The position numbers and the translations under genes were made by a program. DNA of 22,998 nt. It comes from a virus. The stretch lies in the IMG/VR virus record IMGVR_UViG_3300031586_000023, positions 1 to 22,998 of that record. One strand, 5' to 3'. The notes beneath the pieces were generated by a model that was given only the letters and a program-made list of their open reading frames with translations, was not told where the DNA came from and searched no databases. Each line of letters starts with the position of its first letter. The first letter of the stretch is position 1. Below are positions 13,110 through 20,853 of this stretch, in pieces.

Positions 13110-15062
13110 TCAGGGACGACAATCTGGTCGAAAGCCGAGCGAGAGGCGTGGAAACTGCCGGAAGATATTACGGTCAGCCAGTGGGCGGTAAAGAACAGGG
13201 TGTTGCCGGCAAGCAGCCCTTTCCCGGGGCTATATAGATTGAACCTGACGCCTTATATGGCAGGACCGCAGGATGCGTTCTGCGACGATGAGGTCGAAGA
13301 AATAGATTTGATGTTCCCTGCGCAGGTAAGCAAATCATGCTCAGCACAAAATATGATAGGTTACATTGTTGACCAGTGCCCGGGCGAGACCTTCTATGTG
13401 GTGCCGAGGGAAAAAGATGTTGATTATGTGACAGAAAAAGTTTTCAAGCCGATGGTGGAACTGTCGGAGGCCCTTTCACGGCATATATCCGGCAGCCCGA
13501 GAGACCTGCAGGGGACACATTTCGACTTTGACCGAATGACGTTGTATTTCGGCTGGGCGGGCAGCCCTGCTGAAATGGCGGCAAGATATATCAAAAATCT
13601 TTTTTTCGACGAGCCGGACAAATACCCGCCGTTCGCAGGCCGTGAGGCAAATCCGATCGACCTTGCAATCAAGAGAACAACGACGTTCTGGGACAGGAAA
13701 ATTGTAAAACTTTCAACACCGACAATAAAAGAAAATTATATATACAGCTCTTATAACAACTCCAATATGCAAAAATTTTATATACCATGTCCCCACTGCG
13801 GTCAATACAGCACGTGGCCGTTTGTCCAGCTCAAGATACACCCTAACCTGCGGGATCCGGAAGAGATTATAAAAAAAGGAACAGGATGTGTATGGTACGA
13901 ATGCGAATATTGCGCAGCTAAAATTGAGGAATTACAGAGAGGCGAACTTGTTGCAAAAGGTCTTTGGCTGCCAAAGGGACAAACAATAGATGAGGACGGC
14001 AATATACACGGGACACCCTTACGCAGTAAGCGGCACAGCGGCTTTAACGCCCCCGCCTGGATAGCTCCGTTCGAAGGGGTGAGCTGGCCGAGGATTATGG
14101 CCAAATGGTTCCGGGCCAATACCGAAGAGGGAATCGCCTTAGGTGAATTGCTTGATTTTAAGAATGCTATCGAAGGAGTGCCGTTCGAGGAAGCGGGAAA
14201 GAAATTAAAGACGAGCGAGCTGCGGAAATTAAAGGGCGGATTTTCGCAGGGGACCATGCCAGCCGATTGTGTTACTTTAGTGGCATCGGCTGATTATCAC
14301 AAATCAAAAACGCGCGGAATCGTTCGCATCGATTACGAAGTCAGAGGATTCGGATATGGTCTGAAAAATTACGTTATCACCAGCGGCTCGGCATCATCGT
14401 TCGAGCAACTTGATAAAGAAGTACTGCTCAGTCCCTTTCCATGGGAGGACGGGACGCCAAACGAAAAAAAGCCCTGGCTTGCGGTGATTTGCCTGTTCGT
14501 TGATTCTGGATACGAGCCGGATGATGTTTATGAATACTGCCGGCAGCGGCCGGGACTGACAATCCCGACCAAGGGTGAGACCGGCCCGTGCCTGAAACCG
14601 CTGCGCCCATCGGAACTGGAATCCGCCACCGAGAGACGATTGACACGCAGACAGCGAATCAGGTACCGGGGGATGCAACTTCTAATAGTCGATACCTACT
14701 TTTTCAAGAACCAGGTGATGAGCTGGGCGGAGCCGCGACTTGATGAAAACGGCAAAGTCATCGCGGAACCATTAACGCTGTTCTACAACGAAATTCCGCA
14801 TTACTACCTTACCGAATTCTCCAATGAAAAGAAGGTTAAGGTCCGCGATACAAAAGGCAACGTCAAATGGGTATGGAAACCAATAAGCCCCGGTGCGCCG
14901 ACGCACTCGCTGGATACGGCGGTCCTTGCAGCGGCAGCCGGGTTCTATAAGGGCGTGCATTACCTGAGACGGCCGGGAGAGAAAAGAACGGCACCGGCGG
15001 CGGCGGGACAAAGAAAGAAAATAAAACTATCGGAATTACAGAGGCAAAAACGAATGAGATAA
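13101..15062 (+). CDS. terminase large subunit, GpA-like
   Basis: A 653-residue lambda gpA-type packaging motor and nuclease. The N-terminal ATPase has AQVSKSCSAQN (75-84) in the position of Walker A, as in the deviant gpA loop, and NLFFDEPDK (166-174) as Walker B with D170 E171. Two cysteine pairs, C230/C233 (CPHCG) and C268/C271 (CEYC), form a zinc knuckle typical of this family. The C-terminal nuclease has acidic residues in SADYH (D398), FVDSG (D468) and HSLDTAV near the end. It cuts concatemeric DNA and pumps it into the prohead. The length is normal. Translation starts inside a heptamer array without a Shine-Dalgarno sequence. Confidence 0.93.
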   Translation: MTKSGTTIWSKAEREAWKLPEDITVSQWAVKNRVLPASSPFPGLYRLNLTPYMAGPQDAFCDDEVEEIDLMFPAQVSKSCSAQNMIGYIVDQCPGETFYVVPREKDVDYVTEKVFKPMVELSEALSRHISGSPRDLQGTHFDFDRMTLYFGWAGSPAEMAARYIKNLFFDEPDKYPPFAGREANPIDLAIKRTTTFWDRKIVKLSTPTIKENYIYSSYNNSNMQKFYIPCPHCGQYSTWPFVQLKIHPNLRDPEEIIKKGTGCVWYECEYCAAKIEELQRGELVAKGLWLPKGQTIDEDGNIHGTPLRSKRHSGFNAPAWIAPFEGVSWPRIMAKWFRANTEEGIALGELLDFKNAIEGVPFEEAGKKLKTSELRKLKGGFSQGTMPADCVTLVASADYHKSKTRGIVRIDYEVRGFGYGLKNYVITSGSASSFEQLDKEVLLSPFPWEDGTPNEKKPWLAVICLFVDSGYEPDDVYEYCRQRPGLTIPTKGETGPCLKPLRPSELESATERRLTRRQRIRYRGMQLLIVDTYFFKNQVMSWAEPRLDENGKVIAEPLTLFYNEIPHYYLTEFSNEKKVKVRDTKGNVKWVWKPISPGAPTHSLDTAVLAAAAGFYKGVHYLRRPGEKRTAPAAAGQRKKIKLSELQRQKRMR

Positions 15063-15075
15063 GGAGATATTAAAA

Positions 15076-15621
15076 ATGGAAAGCACAAACAATACAGAAA
15101 TCGAACTTAGAAATCAGGGAATAATAAATATCTGCGGAAAAATTTCAGATGATTCAATGCAAAAAGTCATACAGGAATTTGTATATATCAATTCAATCAT
15201 TGAACCGGACTTCAAGGCTATCCAGATAATCCTCAATTCACCTGGTGGAACTATACCTGCAGGATTTATGCTGACTGATTTTATCGAATTTTCAAAATTG
15301 GCGGTCTATATCACGGGACTCGGTATATGTGCTTCTATGGGGATACTTATTCTTTGTTCCGGAGCCAAAGGTCACAGAATCATTACAAAAAATACCGCAT
15401 TATTAAGTCACCAATACTCCTGGGAGAATGCTGGCAAATATCACGAATTAGTTGCTGATAGAAAAGAGCAGGACTTGGTACAACGGCGAATGATAAAACA
15501 TTATCTGAAACATACAAAACTAAACGAACGGCAAGTAAGAGAAATTTTATTGTCAGCAAAGGATGTTTGGTTGACGCATAGAGAAGCCAAAAAATACGGA
15601 CTTATCGATAAAGTTATTTAA
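15076..15621 (+). CDS. ClpP-like serine protease
   Basis: A 181-residue ClpP-fold peptidase. S87 in GICASMGILILCSGAKGHR is the nucleophile, H112 in LLSHQYSW sits 25 residues later as in ClpP, and D163 in SAKDVWLTHREAKKYGLIDKV completes the triad. NSPGG (54-58) would form the oxyanion hairpin. In some phages such a protein is the prohead protease, but here a separate protease domain is fused to the capsid protein, so this may serve another purpose, such as degrading host proteins. The gene is A/T-richer than its neighbours, lies between terminase and connector genes, and is followed by a terminator, suggesting an inserted cassette. AAGGAG precedes the ATG by about nine bases. Confidence 0.85.
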   Translation: MESTNNTEIELRNQGIINICGKISDDSMQKVIQEFVYINSIIEPDFKAIQIILNSPGGTIPAGFMLTDFIEFSKLAVYITGLGICASMGILILCSGAKGHRIITKNTALLSHQYSWENAGKYHELVADRKEQDLVQRRMIKHYLKHTKLNERQVREILLSAKDVWLTHREAKKYGLIDKVI

Positions 15622-15812
15622 TGAACAATAAGAAAAAACAGACTGGTCTGAAATGTCCGCGATGCGGATGCGCGGATTTTCGCGATGAGATGGGCAGGCC
15701 CTGGGATACGGTGAAAACCATACCCATACCGGGGGCAATTCGGCGTTATAAAATTTGCCGATACTGCGGCAAAAAAGTGCGTACGAAAGAAATTATTGAA
15801 AAAGAAGATTAA
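15621..15812 (+). CDS. small zinc-ribbon protein
   Basis: A 63-residue protein with CPRCGC (C12, C15, C17) and CRYCG (C46, C49) connected by a short basic hairpin (RRYKICRY), a standard small zinc ribbon. Such proteins are common beside phage head genes, and many have no assigned role. The ATG overlaps the stop of the ClpP-like gene by one base (TAATG), so the two are coupled and may act together or belong to the same inserted cassette. Confidence 0.7.
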   Translation: MNNKKKQTGLKCPRCGCADFRDEMGRPWDTVKTIPIPGAIRRYKICRYCGKKVRTKEIIEKED

Positions 15813-15813
15813 G

Positions 15814-15883
15814 AAAAGTTCAAAAATTAAAGTGCAAAAGGCAAAATTACAGTGTAAAATTCAAAAATTGAAAAATGAAAAAG
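15814..15883 (+). repeat. A-rich heptamer array
   Basis: About ten heptads of the type CAAAANN (CAAAAAT, TAAAGTG, CAAAAGG, CAAAATT, and so on) fill the DNA after the zinc-ribbon gene and run into the start of a small frame at 15875. Low complexity makes the exact borders uncertain, but the 7-base spacing of the A-runs is regular. Confidence 0.5.
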
Positions 15884-16015
15884 AAAAAAAGTAAAAAATC
15901 ATTGAGAAAACAAGGCCGCTATACAGGTAAAGAGCTTACGCTAAACGGGCAGCGAATTAATGGTGTTATATGTTTTTCAGTAAAAGGTAAAATATTAAAT
16001 CAGCGAAATCGCTAA
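15875..16015 (+). CDS. possible 46-residue basic protein
   Basis: A short frame with a lysine/serine-rich start (MKKKKSKKSLRKQGRY) followed by a less repetitive stretch (KELTLNGQRINGVICFSVKGKIL). The second part looks like a small beta hairpin and is not explained by the repeat. There is no ribosome binding site, and the start lies inside an A-rich heptamer array. It could be a small nucleic-acid-binding protein in the ClpP cassette; it could also be fortuitous. Confidence 0.35.
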   Translation: MKKKKSKKSLRKQGRYTGKELTLNGQRINGVICFSVKGKILNQRNR

Positions 16016-16027
16016 AAAAACTTTCCT

Positions 16028-16068
16028 ATATATAGACCATAATCAAAAAAAAGGTCTATATGTAGACC
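16028..16068. other. TAGACC inverted and direct repeats with A8 tract
   Basis: ATATAGACC (16030-16038) is reverse-complemented by GGTCTATAT (16053-16061), and GGTCTA/TAGACC (16053-16068) form a second, tighter dyad. An A8 tract lies between the repeats. Read on the minus strand the tighter dyad is a 6-bp hairpin followed by eight T, resembling a weak intrinsic terminator, although no minus-strand gene is visible. It may instead be a protein-binding site. Confidence 0.45.
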
Positions 16069-16132
16069 GCCCACTCCAAAATTCAATTTTTGCCGTTGAC
16101 AATTCTCGGTAATTGGCCGAAATTCCCTATAG

Positions 16133-16195
16133 ACAACAAGAAGGCGGCTGTGTGGGAGCCCACACCTTCCACAGCAGCCGCCTTTTTTGTTGTTA
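16133..16195 (+). terminator. strong intrinsic terminator after the ClpP cassette
   Basis: AAGGCGGCTG (16141-16150) pairs perfectly with CAGCCGCCTT (16175-16184), extended inward by TGTGG/CCACA with a one-base bulge and outward by ACAAC/GTTGT. A run of six T (16183-16188) ends the stem. This is a convincing Rho-independent terminator on the + strand, sitting 46 bases before the gpW-like gene in what would otherwise be a continuous late operon. Confidence 0.75.
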
Positions 16196-16202
16196 CCTGA
16201 CA

Positions 16203-16237
16203 GAGGCGAGAAACGAGGCACGAGCGGCGAGAGACGA
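16203..16237 (+). repeat. GNNRCGA heptamer array before the gpW-like gene
   Basis: Five heptads ending in CGA (GAGGCGA, GAAACGA, GGCACGA, GCGGCGA, GAGACGA) lie between the terminator and the ATG at 16242, four bases from the start codon. Confidence 0.6.
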
Positions 16238-16241
16238 AACT

Positions 16242-16457
16242 ATGGCTAATTACACGGCAATCATAACGGCAATCGACGAGGCAATATTAAACTGGGCGGG
16301 CGAACCTGTCACACTCTCGGAATCCGGACGGTCAGTGACATACCGCAGCCTCAATTCACTGCTCGATGCGCGAAGATATTACGCCAAACTGCAGCTGCAA
16401 ATCAATAACAAAAAGCCGTTTCGAATAACACACTTGAAGGCAGGGGGGGCGAGATGA
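16242..16457 (+). CDS. gpW-like head completion protein
   Basis: A 71-residue protein with two helices (YTAIITAIDEAILNW and LNSLLDARRYYAKLQLQI) separated by a beta hairpin (VTLSESGRSVTYRS), the layout of lambda gpW, which plugs and joins the filled head to the tail. Its place immediately before the portal gene is the same as in lambda (A-W-B). A longer in-frame extension exists upstream, but it would read through the terminator hairpin, so ATG 16242 is preferred. No Shine-Dalgarno sequence is present; a heptamer array ends four bases before the start. Confidence 0.75.
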   Translation: MANYTAIITAIDEAILNWAGEPVTLSESGRSVTYRSLNSLLDARRYYAKLQLQINNKKPFRITHLKAGGAR

Positions 16458-16464
16458 GAAACAG

Positions 16465-16492
16465 GTTAAAAGTAAAAAGTTAAAAGTAAAAA
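16465..16492 (+). repeat. GTWAAAA heptamer array before the portal gene
   Basis: Four alternating heptads GTTAAAA and GTAAAAA end three bases before the portal ATG at 16496. No ribosome binding site is recognisable in between. Confidence 0.65.
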
Positions 16493-16495
16493 CTA

Positions 16496-18253
16496 ATGAA
16501 GATTTTTGGTTTGACAATAAGAAGAGACAAGAAACAGCGAATGACGGTAAGTAATCTGCCGAGACAAAGGGTTCGCTCATACGATGCGGCCGCAATTAAT
16601 CGACACACTGAAAACCACTGGCTCTATGCAACTGCAAGTGATGCGGATTCTTTAATCCGGCAGGACCTGCCGACACTTAGAAACCGTGCACACTATGAGG
16701 TCCGCAACAATTCGTACGCCGAAGGAATTATCGATACGCTTGTGAATGAGCTTATCGGGACAGGCTCGGACCTGCAATTTCTAAGCGGCGAGGGAGAGGA
16801 CGCCGACAACGAGGTCGAGGAAAAATTCTATCTCTGGATGCAGAAATGCGACATCGAAGGCAGAATGACATTCGGGGACATTCAGCAGCTTACAGGCGCC
16901 CGGCAACAGGCCGAATCCGGAGAAGGATTAATTGTTTTAGTAAATACCAAACCGAAAAGGCAATGGGTACGGGCAAGGCCCGAGCCGACGCTTCGTTTGA
17001 GGGTAATCGAGCCGGAACGGCTGGGGACACCTATGGGTCTTATGCCAACGGGGCAAACATTCAGCGAGAGATTAAGGGATGGTATCGAATATGATGAAGA
17101 TGGCAGACCTGAATTTTATTACATACTCAAACAGCATCCTGGCTCGGCATACAACTTAAGCACATTCGGAGAATACGATAAGGTACCAGTGTCGCATGTA
17201 ATACATCTTTACCGAATAAAAAGGGCGGAACAATCACGCGGGGTGCCCTGGGTGACACCGGCACTGCCGCTGTTTGCGCAGCTTCGCAGGTTCACCCTTG
17301 CAACAATACAGGGGGCCGAAACCGCGGCCAATATATCGGGTGCGCTCGAGACCGAGCCATTAGCAGAACCCGAGGAGATAGATGTTGGAGACGAGGTCGA
17401 GATTCCCCGCAATGCCCTGCTTACACTACCCGCCGGCAGTAAGATGAATCAAATCAAGCCGGAACACCCGGCGACAACTTATGAGATGTTCAAGAACGAA
17501 ATTATCAACGAAATTGCAAGACCTGTTAGTATGCCGTTTAATATCGCCGCAGCAAATTCATCGAGATATAACTATGCATCTGGCAGACTTGACCATCAAA
17601 GCTTTGATAAATTCAAACGTGTCGTGCGTGGATGGATCGAGCAGCATCTTAATAACCGTGTGTTTTTTGCATGGCTGAGGGAGGCGACACTGATACCCGG
17701 CTACTTCAAACACTTCAAAGGCAAAAATATCGAAACAATCATACTTCAGTGGAACTGGCCCGGCAGCGAGCATGTGGACCCGTATAAAGAGGCAAGGGGA
17801 CAGGAAATTCGGCTTAAAAATCTTACAACCAATCTAAAGGCCGAATATGCAGCACAGGGCAAGGACTGGGAGCCGGAAATCAAACAACGAGTCAAAGAGA
17901 TAGAACTCTGCAAAGAGCTGGGAATACTCGATGATGAGAATGTAAAGAAGGTTATGGAGGACATCGCACGGGCAGCCAGGGCGGGAGTGCCTATCGGGGT
18001 ATCGGAGGCCCGGACTTCGATCGGCCTGCCGGAGAAGCCGCCGAACGATAAGCTGCTGCGGTTCAACGACCAGGATGTCCTGCAATGCCATATCGAAAAC
18101 GGGGTCCTTTTGATAAATGAGGTAAGGGCAGTGCTCGGCCTGCCGCCAGTGCCGTGGGGTGACAAGCCTGTCAGAAAAACGGGCGTCAAGCCGGTAACAA
18201 TAAAAGGCGGTGAAAACGAAGAGGAAAAAGAAGATGAAACGGACATCAAATAA
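16496..18253 (+). CDS. portal protein, lambda gpB family
   Basis: A 585-residue portal protein, the dodecameric ring at one head vertex through which DNA passes. Family features include an N-terminal LRNRAHYEVRNNSYAEGII segment, ELIGTGSDLQF, a central stem region (IHLYRIKRAEQSRGVPW), PVSMPFNIAAANSSRYNYASGRLDHQSF and a C-terminal helical crown region. The length is close to lambda gpB. It follows gpW and precedes the protease-capsid gene, matching the lambda-type order. The last 20 bases overlap the next gene. The acidic tail (GGENEEEKEDE) is a common feature. It begins directly after a heptamer array without a visible Shine-Dalgarno sequence. Confidence 0.92.
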   Translation: MKIFGLTIRRDKKQRMTVSNLPRQRVRSYDAAAINRHTENHWLYATASDADSLIRQDLPTLRNRAHYEVRNNSYAEGIIDTLVNELIGTGSDLQFLSGEGEDADNEVEEKFYLWMQKCDIEGRMTFGDIQQLTGARQQAESGEGLIVLVNTKPKRQWVRARPEPTLRLRVIEPERLGTPMGLMPTGQTFSERLRDGIEYDEDGRPEFYYILKQHPGSAYNLSTFGEYDKVPVSHVIHLYRIKRAEQSRGVPWVTPALPLFAQLRRFTLATIQGAETAANISGALETEPLAEPEEIDVGDEVEIPRNALLTLPAGSKMNQIKPEHPATTYEMFKNEIINEIARPVSMPFNIAAANSSRYNYASGRLDHQSFDKFKRVVRGWIEQHLNNRVFFAWLREATLIPGYFKHFKGKNIETIILQWNWPGSEHVDPYKEARGQEIRLKNLTTNLKAEYAAQGKDWEPEIKQRVKEIELCKELGILDDENVKKVMEDIARAARAGVPIGVSEARTSIGLPEKPPNDKLLRFNDQDVLQCHIENGVLLINEVRAVLGLPPVPWGDKPVRKTGVKPVTIKGGENEEEKEDETDIK

Positions 18254-20771
18254 TTTGACTGAAAGACCGTATCCGAATTTCCATAGCTGTCGTCTGGAAG
18301 ATCCGAATAAATATCCAGAAAAAACATACGGAAAATGCGATCAGAAACATAATGGCAAGTGCATCGATGTTGTTTACGGCATAAGGAAAGACGGCAAAAG
18401 CGAGATACAGGCACTTCGATTCGATAAGAAAATCTGGACAGAATCCGATGCACGGACGGTATGCAAGGACAGAGGCGGGACATTCGAAGCGTCAAAGAAA
18501 GAAGAACAAAAACAACAAAGTAGCGAAAAGACCGTCTATCAATGTGAATGTATAGAGTGCGGGTACAAAGAAACAAGCACCACGCATTGTAACGACCTGA
18601 AGTGCCCCAAATGCGGGGGGCGGATGAGAAGGGTTGAAAGACCCGGGCCCGGGCAAAAAGCCGCTCCGGTCAGTTCCGGATCGGCTCCGGTCGAAGGATT
18701 AATACAAAGAAGCGAGCTTACTACACGGACCTACCAGGTCCGGTTCGATACGCTCGATGAAAAGACGCGTTCGATAGAGGCGGTGATCGCCACAGAGAAC
18801 CCGGTCCTTGTTATAGACTGGAACCGATGGGAAATTATCGAGGAAGTTCTGCTGATGAGCGGCTTTCGGGCACCGGCAAACGGGCAAGTTCCCCTGCTCG
18901 ATACCCACGACCGCTCGACGATACAGAAACAACTCGGCAGCACACGCCAGCTTCATACCGAAGGCGATAAACTCATCGGGCGAAATTTCTTCAGCAGCTC
19001 CCCGGAGGCCGAACATGCGTGGACTCTGACAAAAGAGGGACATCTTACGGACAATTCGGCGGGTTATCGCGTAATCAATTCGGTAATAATCCCAAGGGGC
19101 GAACAGGCAACGGTAGAAGGCCGGCCGTTCAAGGCGTCGGCAACGAGAGACCTACGAATATCGACCGAATGGATGCATGGAGAAACCAGCGTCTGCCCGA
19201 TAGGAGCTGATGAAGATGCAAAGAACAGGAATAAACAAAATGTTTCAACAGAAAGGAATAATATTATGGACCCAAAATTCAAAGAATGGCTAATCGCAAG
19301 AGGGGAGAATCCGGAGACCCTCGACGAAAAGAAACGGGCGGAGCTGGAGGCCGAATATAAAGCCGAGCAGCAGCGAAGCGAGAATGAACCGTCTGCAAAG
19401 CCGGATAAAAAAGACGGTCAGCGAACCGACCCGATTATCAACGACCCGCCGACCGATACGAGGGCAATCGCCGAAGAGGCGGTCAGGGCCGAGAGAGACA
19501 GGGTCGAGACAATCAGGACACTCGGCGGAGAGGATGTGCCAGCGGAAGTAATCGAGACCTGCATAAGGGAAGGTAAAACAATCGAGCAGACAAAGAGCGA
19601 TGTCTTAGATGCTGTCCGCAAAAACAGGCCCAAGGTCTCGCCGAACATTGAGGTCACCAGCGAAATCAACCGCGAGGTGCTCGAGGATGCGATGTTGCTC
19701 CGGGCCGGAAGTAATGACGTTATCCTCGAAGATAAGAAAAAAGGCGAACAGCGGGCAGAGGCGGCAAAGAGGTTCCGTGATATGAGCCTGTTAGATGTAT
19801 GCAGGCAGGCCCTTGTTTTCGCAGGACAGGCGATCCCGATGGGACGCGAAGAGGTCATAAGGGCGGCGTTCTCGACGATGGAGCTGCCGATTATACTCGG
19901 CAATATTGCCAAGAAAAGCCTGCTCAAGGGCTATAATAGCGTGCCGGCGACGTGGCGAAAATGGTGCTCGGTGGATTCCGTTTCGGACTTCAAGGAGGTC
20001 ACCGGCGCACGGCTTACCGACACGGGTGAGCTTGAACAGGTAGGCAACAGCGGCGAGGTCAAATACGGAGCTGCAACGGAAGAGTACGAGAAATACAGCG
20101 TTGCAACATATGCCAAGAACTTCGGCGTCACGAGACAGAACATCATAAACGACGACCTTCGCGTATTGACCAAGGTCCCGCAGGCAATGGGCGCCCGGGC
20201 GAGCAGAAAGGCCGGAGACCTTGTCTATGCACACCTTATGCTGAACGGCGCTATGACAGACACCGTAGCATTGTTCCACGCCACACATCTCAATCTCAAT
20301 ACCACCGCTACGCTTGCCAAGGACAAACTGGCCGCCGCCATTGTGGCATTTATGAAACAGGTTGACAAGGACGACCAGCCCATCAACGTCGAGCCGAGAA
20401 TATTACTCGTGCCGCCTGAGCTGAGATTTACCGCATCGGAGCTGGTCAAGAGCGCAACCATCGTGATTACCGGTACCTCTGATGTCGTAAGGCCAACTTA
20501 CAACGCTATAAGCGATATGAATATCGAAGTAGTCACCGAGGCAAGATTGAGCAATGCCACTTATACCGGTTATTCGGCCACAAGCTGGTATATGACAGGA
20601 GACCCGAACATCGTCGATACGATCGTGGTGGCGTTCCTCAACGGCAGGCAGGAGCCGACGCTCGAGCAGTTCAACGCCGGCCCGAACGTGATGGGTATTA
20701 TTTACCGCATATTCACCGACGTCGGCTGCAAGTCGCTCGATTTCCGCGGGATGCAAAAGAACACGACGTAA
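18234..20771 (+). CDS. prohead protease-major capsid protein fusion
   Basis: An 845-residue multidomain protein. Residues 15-90 form a cysteine-bearing phage domain (CRLEDP, then LRFDKKIWTESDARTVCKDRGGTFEA). A zinc ribbon follows (C104, C106, C109, C119, C124, C127). Residues 155-325 are a herpesvirus/HK97-type prohead protease with H225 in LLDTHDRS and S275 in DNSAGYRV as likely catalytic residues. A charged scaffold-like helical region (345-480) leads to a Mu gpT-like major capsid domain (480-845), including LFHATHLNLNT. The protease should cut itself and the scaffold from the capsid protein during assembly. I prefer ATG 18234 (GAGG upstream) over GTG 18210. An internal start with its own ribosome site lies at 19266. 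Confidence 0.85.
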   Translation: MKRTSNNLTERPYPNFHSCRLEDPNKYPEKTYGKCDQKHNGKCIDVVYGIRKDGKSEIQALRFDKKIWTESDARTVCKDRGGTFEASKKEEQKQQSSEKTVYQCECIECGYKETSTTHCNDLKCPKCGGRMRRVERPGPGQKAAPVSSGSAPVEGLIQRSELTTRTYQVRFDTLDEKTRSIEAVIATENPVLVIDWNRWEIIEEVLLMSGFRAPANGQVPLLDTHDRSTIQKQLGSTRQLHTEGDKLIGRNFFSSSPEAEHAWTLTKEGHLTDNSAGYRVINSVIIPRGEQATVEGRPFKASATRDLRISTEWMHGETSVCPIGADEDAKNRNKQNVSTERNNIMDPKFKEWLIARGENPETLDEKKRAELEAEYKAEQQRSENEPSAKPDKKDGQRTDPIINDPPTDTRAIAEEAVRAERDRVETIRTLGGEDVPAEVIETCIREGKTIEQTKSDVLDAVRKNRPKVSPNIEVTSEINREVLEDAMLLRAGSNDVILEDKKKGEQRAEAAKRFRDMSLLDVCRQALVFAGQAIPMGREEVIRAAFSTMELPIILGNIAKKSLLKGYNSVPATWRKWCSVDSVSDFKEVTGARLTDTGELEQVGNSGEVKYGAATEEYEKYSVATYAKNFGVTRQNIINDDLRVLTKVPQAMGARASRKAGDLVYAHLMLNGAMTDTVALFHATHLNLNTTATLAKDKLAAAIVAFMKQVDKDDQPINVEPRILLVPPELRFTASELVKSATIVITGTSDVVRPTYNAISDMNIEVVTEARLSNATYTGYSATSWYMTGDPNIVDTIVVAFLNGRQEPTLEQFNAGPNVMGIIYRIFTDVGCKSLDFRGMQKNTT
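19252..19268 (+). promoter_or_regulatory. internal ribosome binding site and start for scaffold-capsid protein
   Basis: AAAGGA at 19252-19257 lies eight bases before an in-frame ATG at 19266 inside the protease-capsid gene. The residues before it (KNRNKQNVSTERNN) look like translated intergenic DNA, and the product beginning MDPKFKEWLIARGE resembles a natural N-terminus. Initiation here would give a 501-residue scaffold plus capsid protein without protease, analogous in principle to nested genes in lambda (C/Nu3) and Mu (I/Z). Confidence 0.6.
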
Positions 20772-20810
20772 TTCGATAATCGAAACTCGATATTGGATAT
20801 TCGATGTTCG
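20772..20810 (+). repeat. TTCGATR heptamer array, locus 2
   Basis: Five to six degenerate heptads related to TTCGATR (TTCGATA, ATCGAAA, CTCGATA, TTGGATA, TTCGATG) begin one base after the stop of the capsid gene. Same unit as 9571-9617 and 22542-22583. Confidence 0.7.
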
Positions 20811-20853
20811 TCAATAGTGAATGAATGAAGGCTTTTAATTGAAAGGTTTACAA

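Noticed and set aside
16096-16134. TTGACA at 16096 as a -35 box for a promoter before the gpW-like gene
   Set aside because: The best -10-like sequence (TATAGA at 16128) is 26 bases away, too far for a standard promoter, and the 17-base position holds GAAATT. A transcript starting there would immediately meet the terminator.
17746-18576. Long minus-strand open frame (276 codons) opposite portal and capsid genes
   Set aside because: It is antisense to two well-recognised genes, lacks a ribosome site and has serine/arginine-rich shadow composition.
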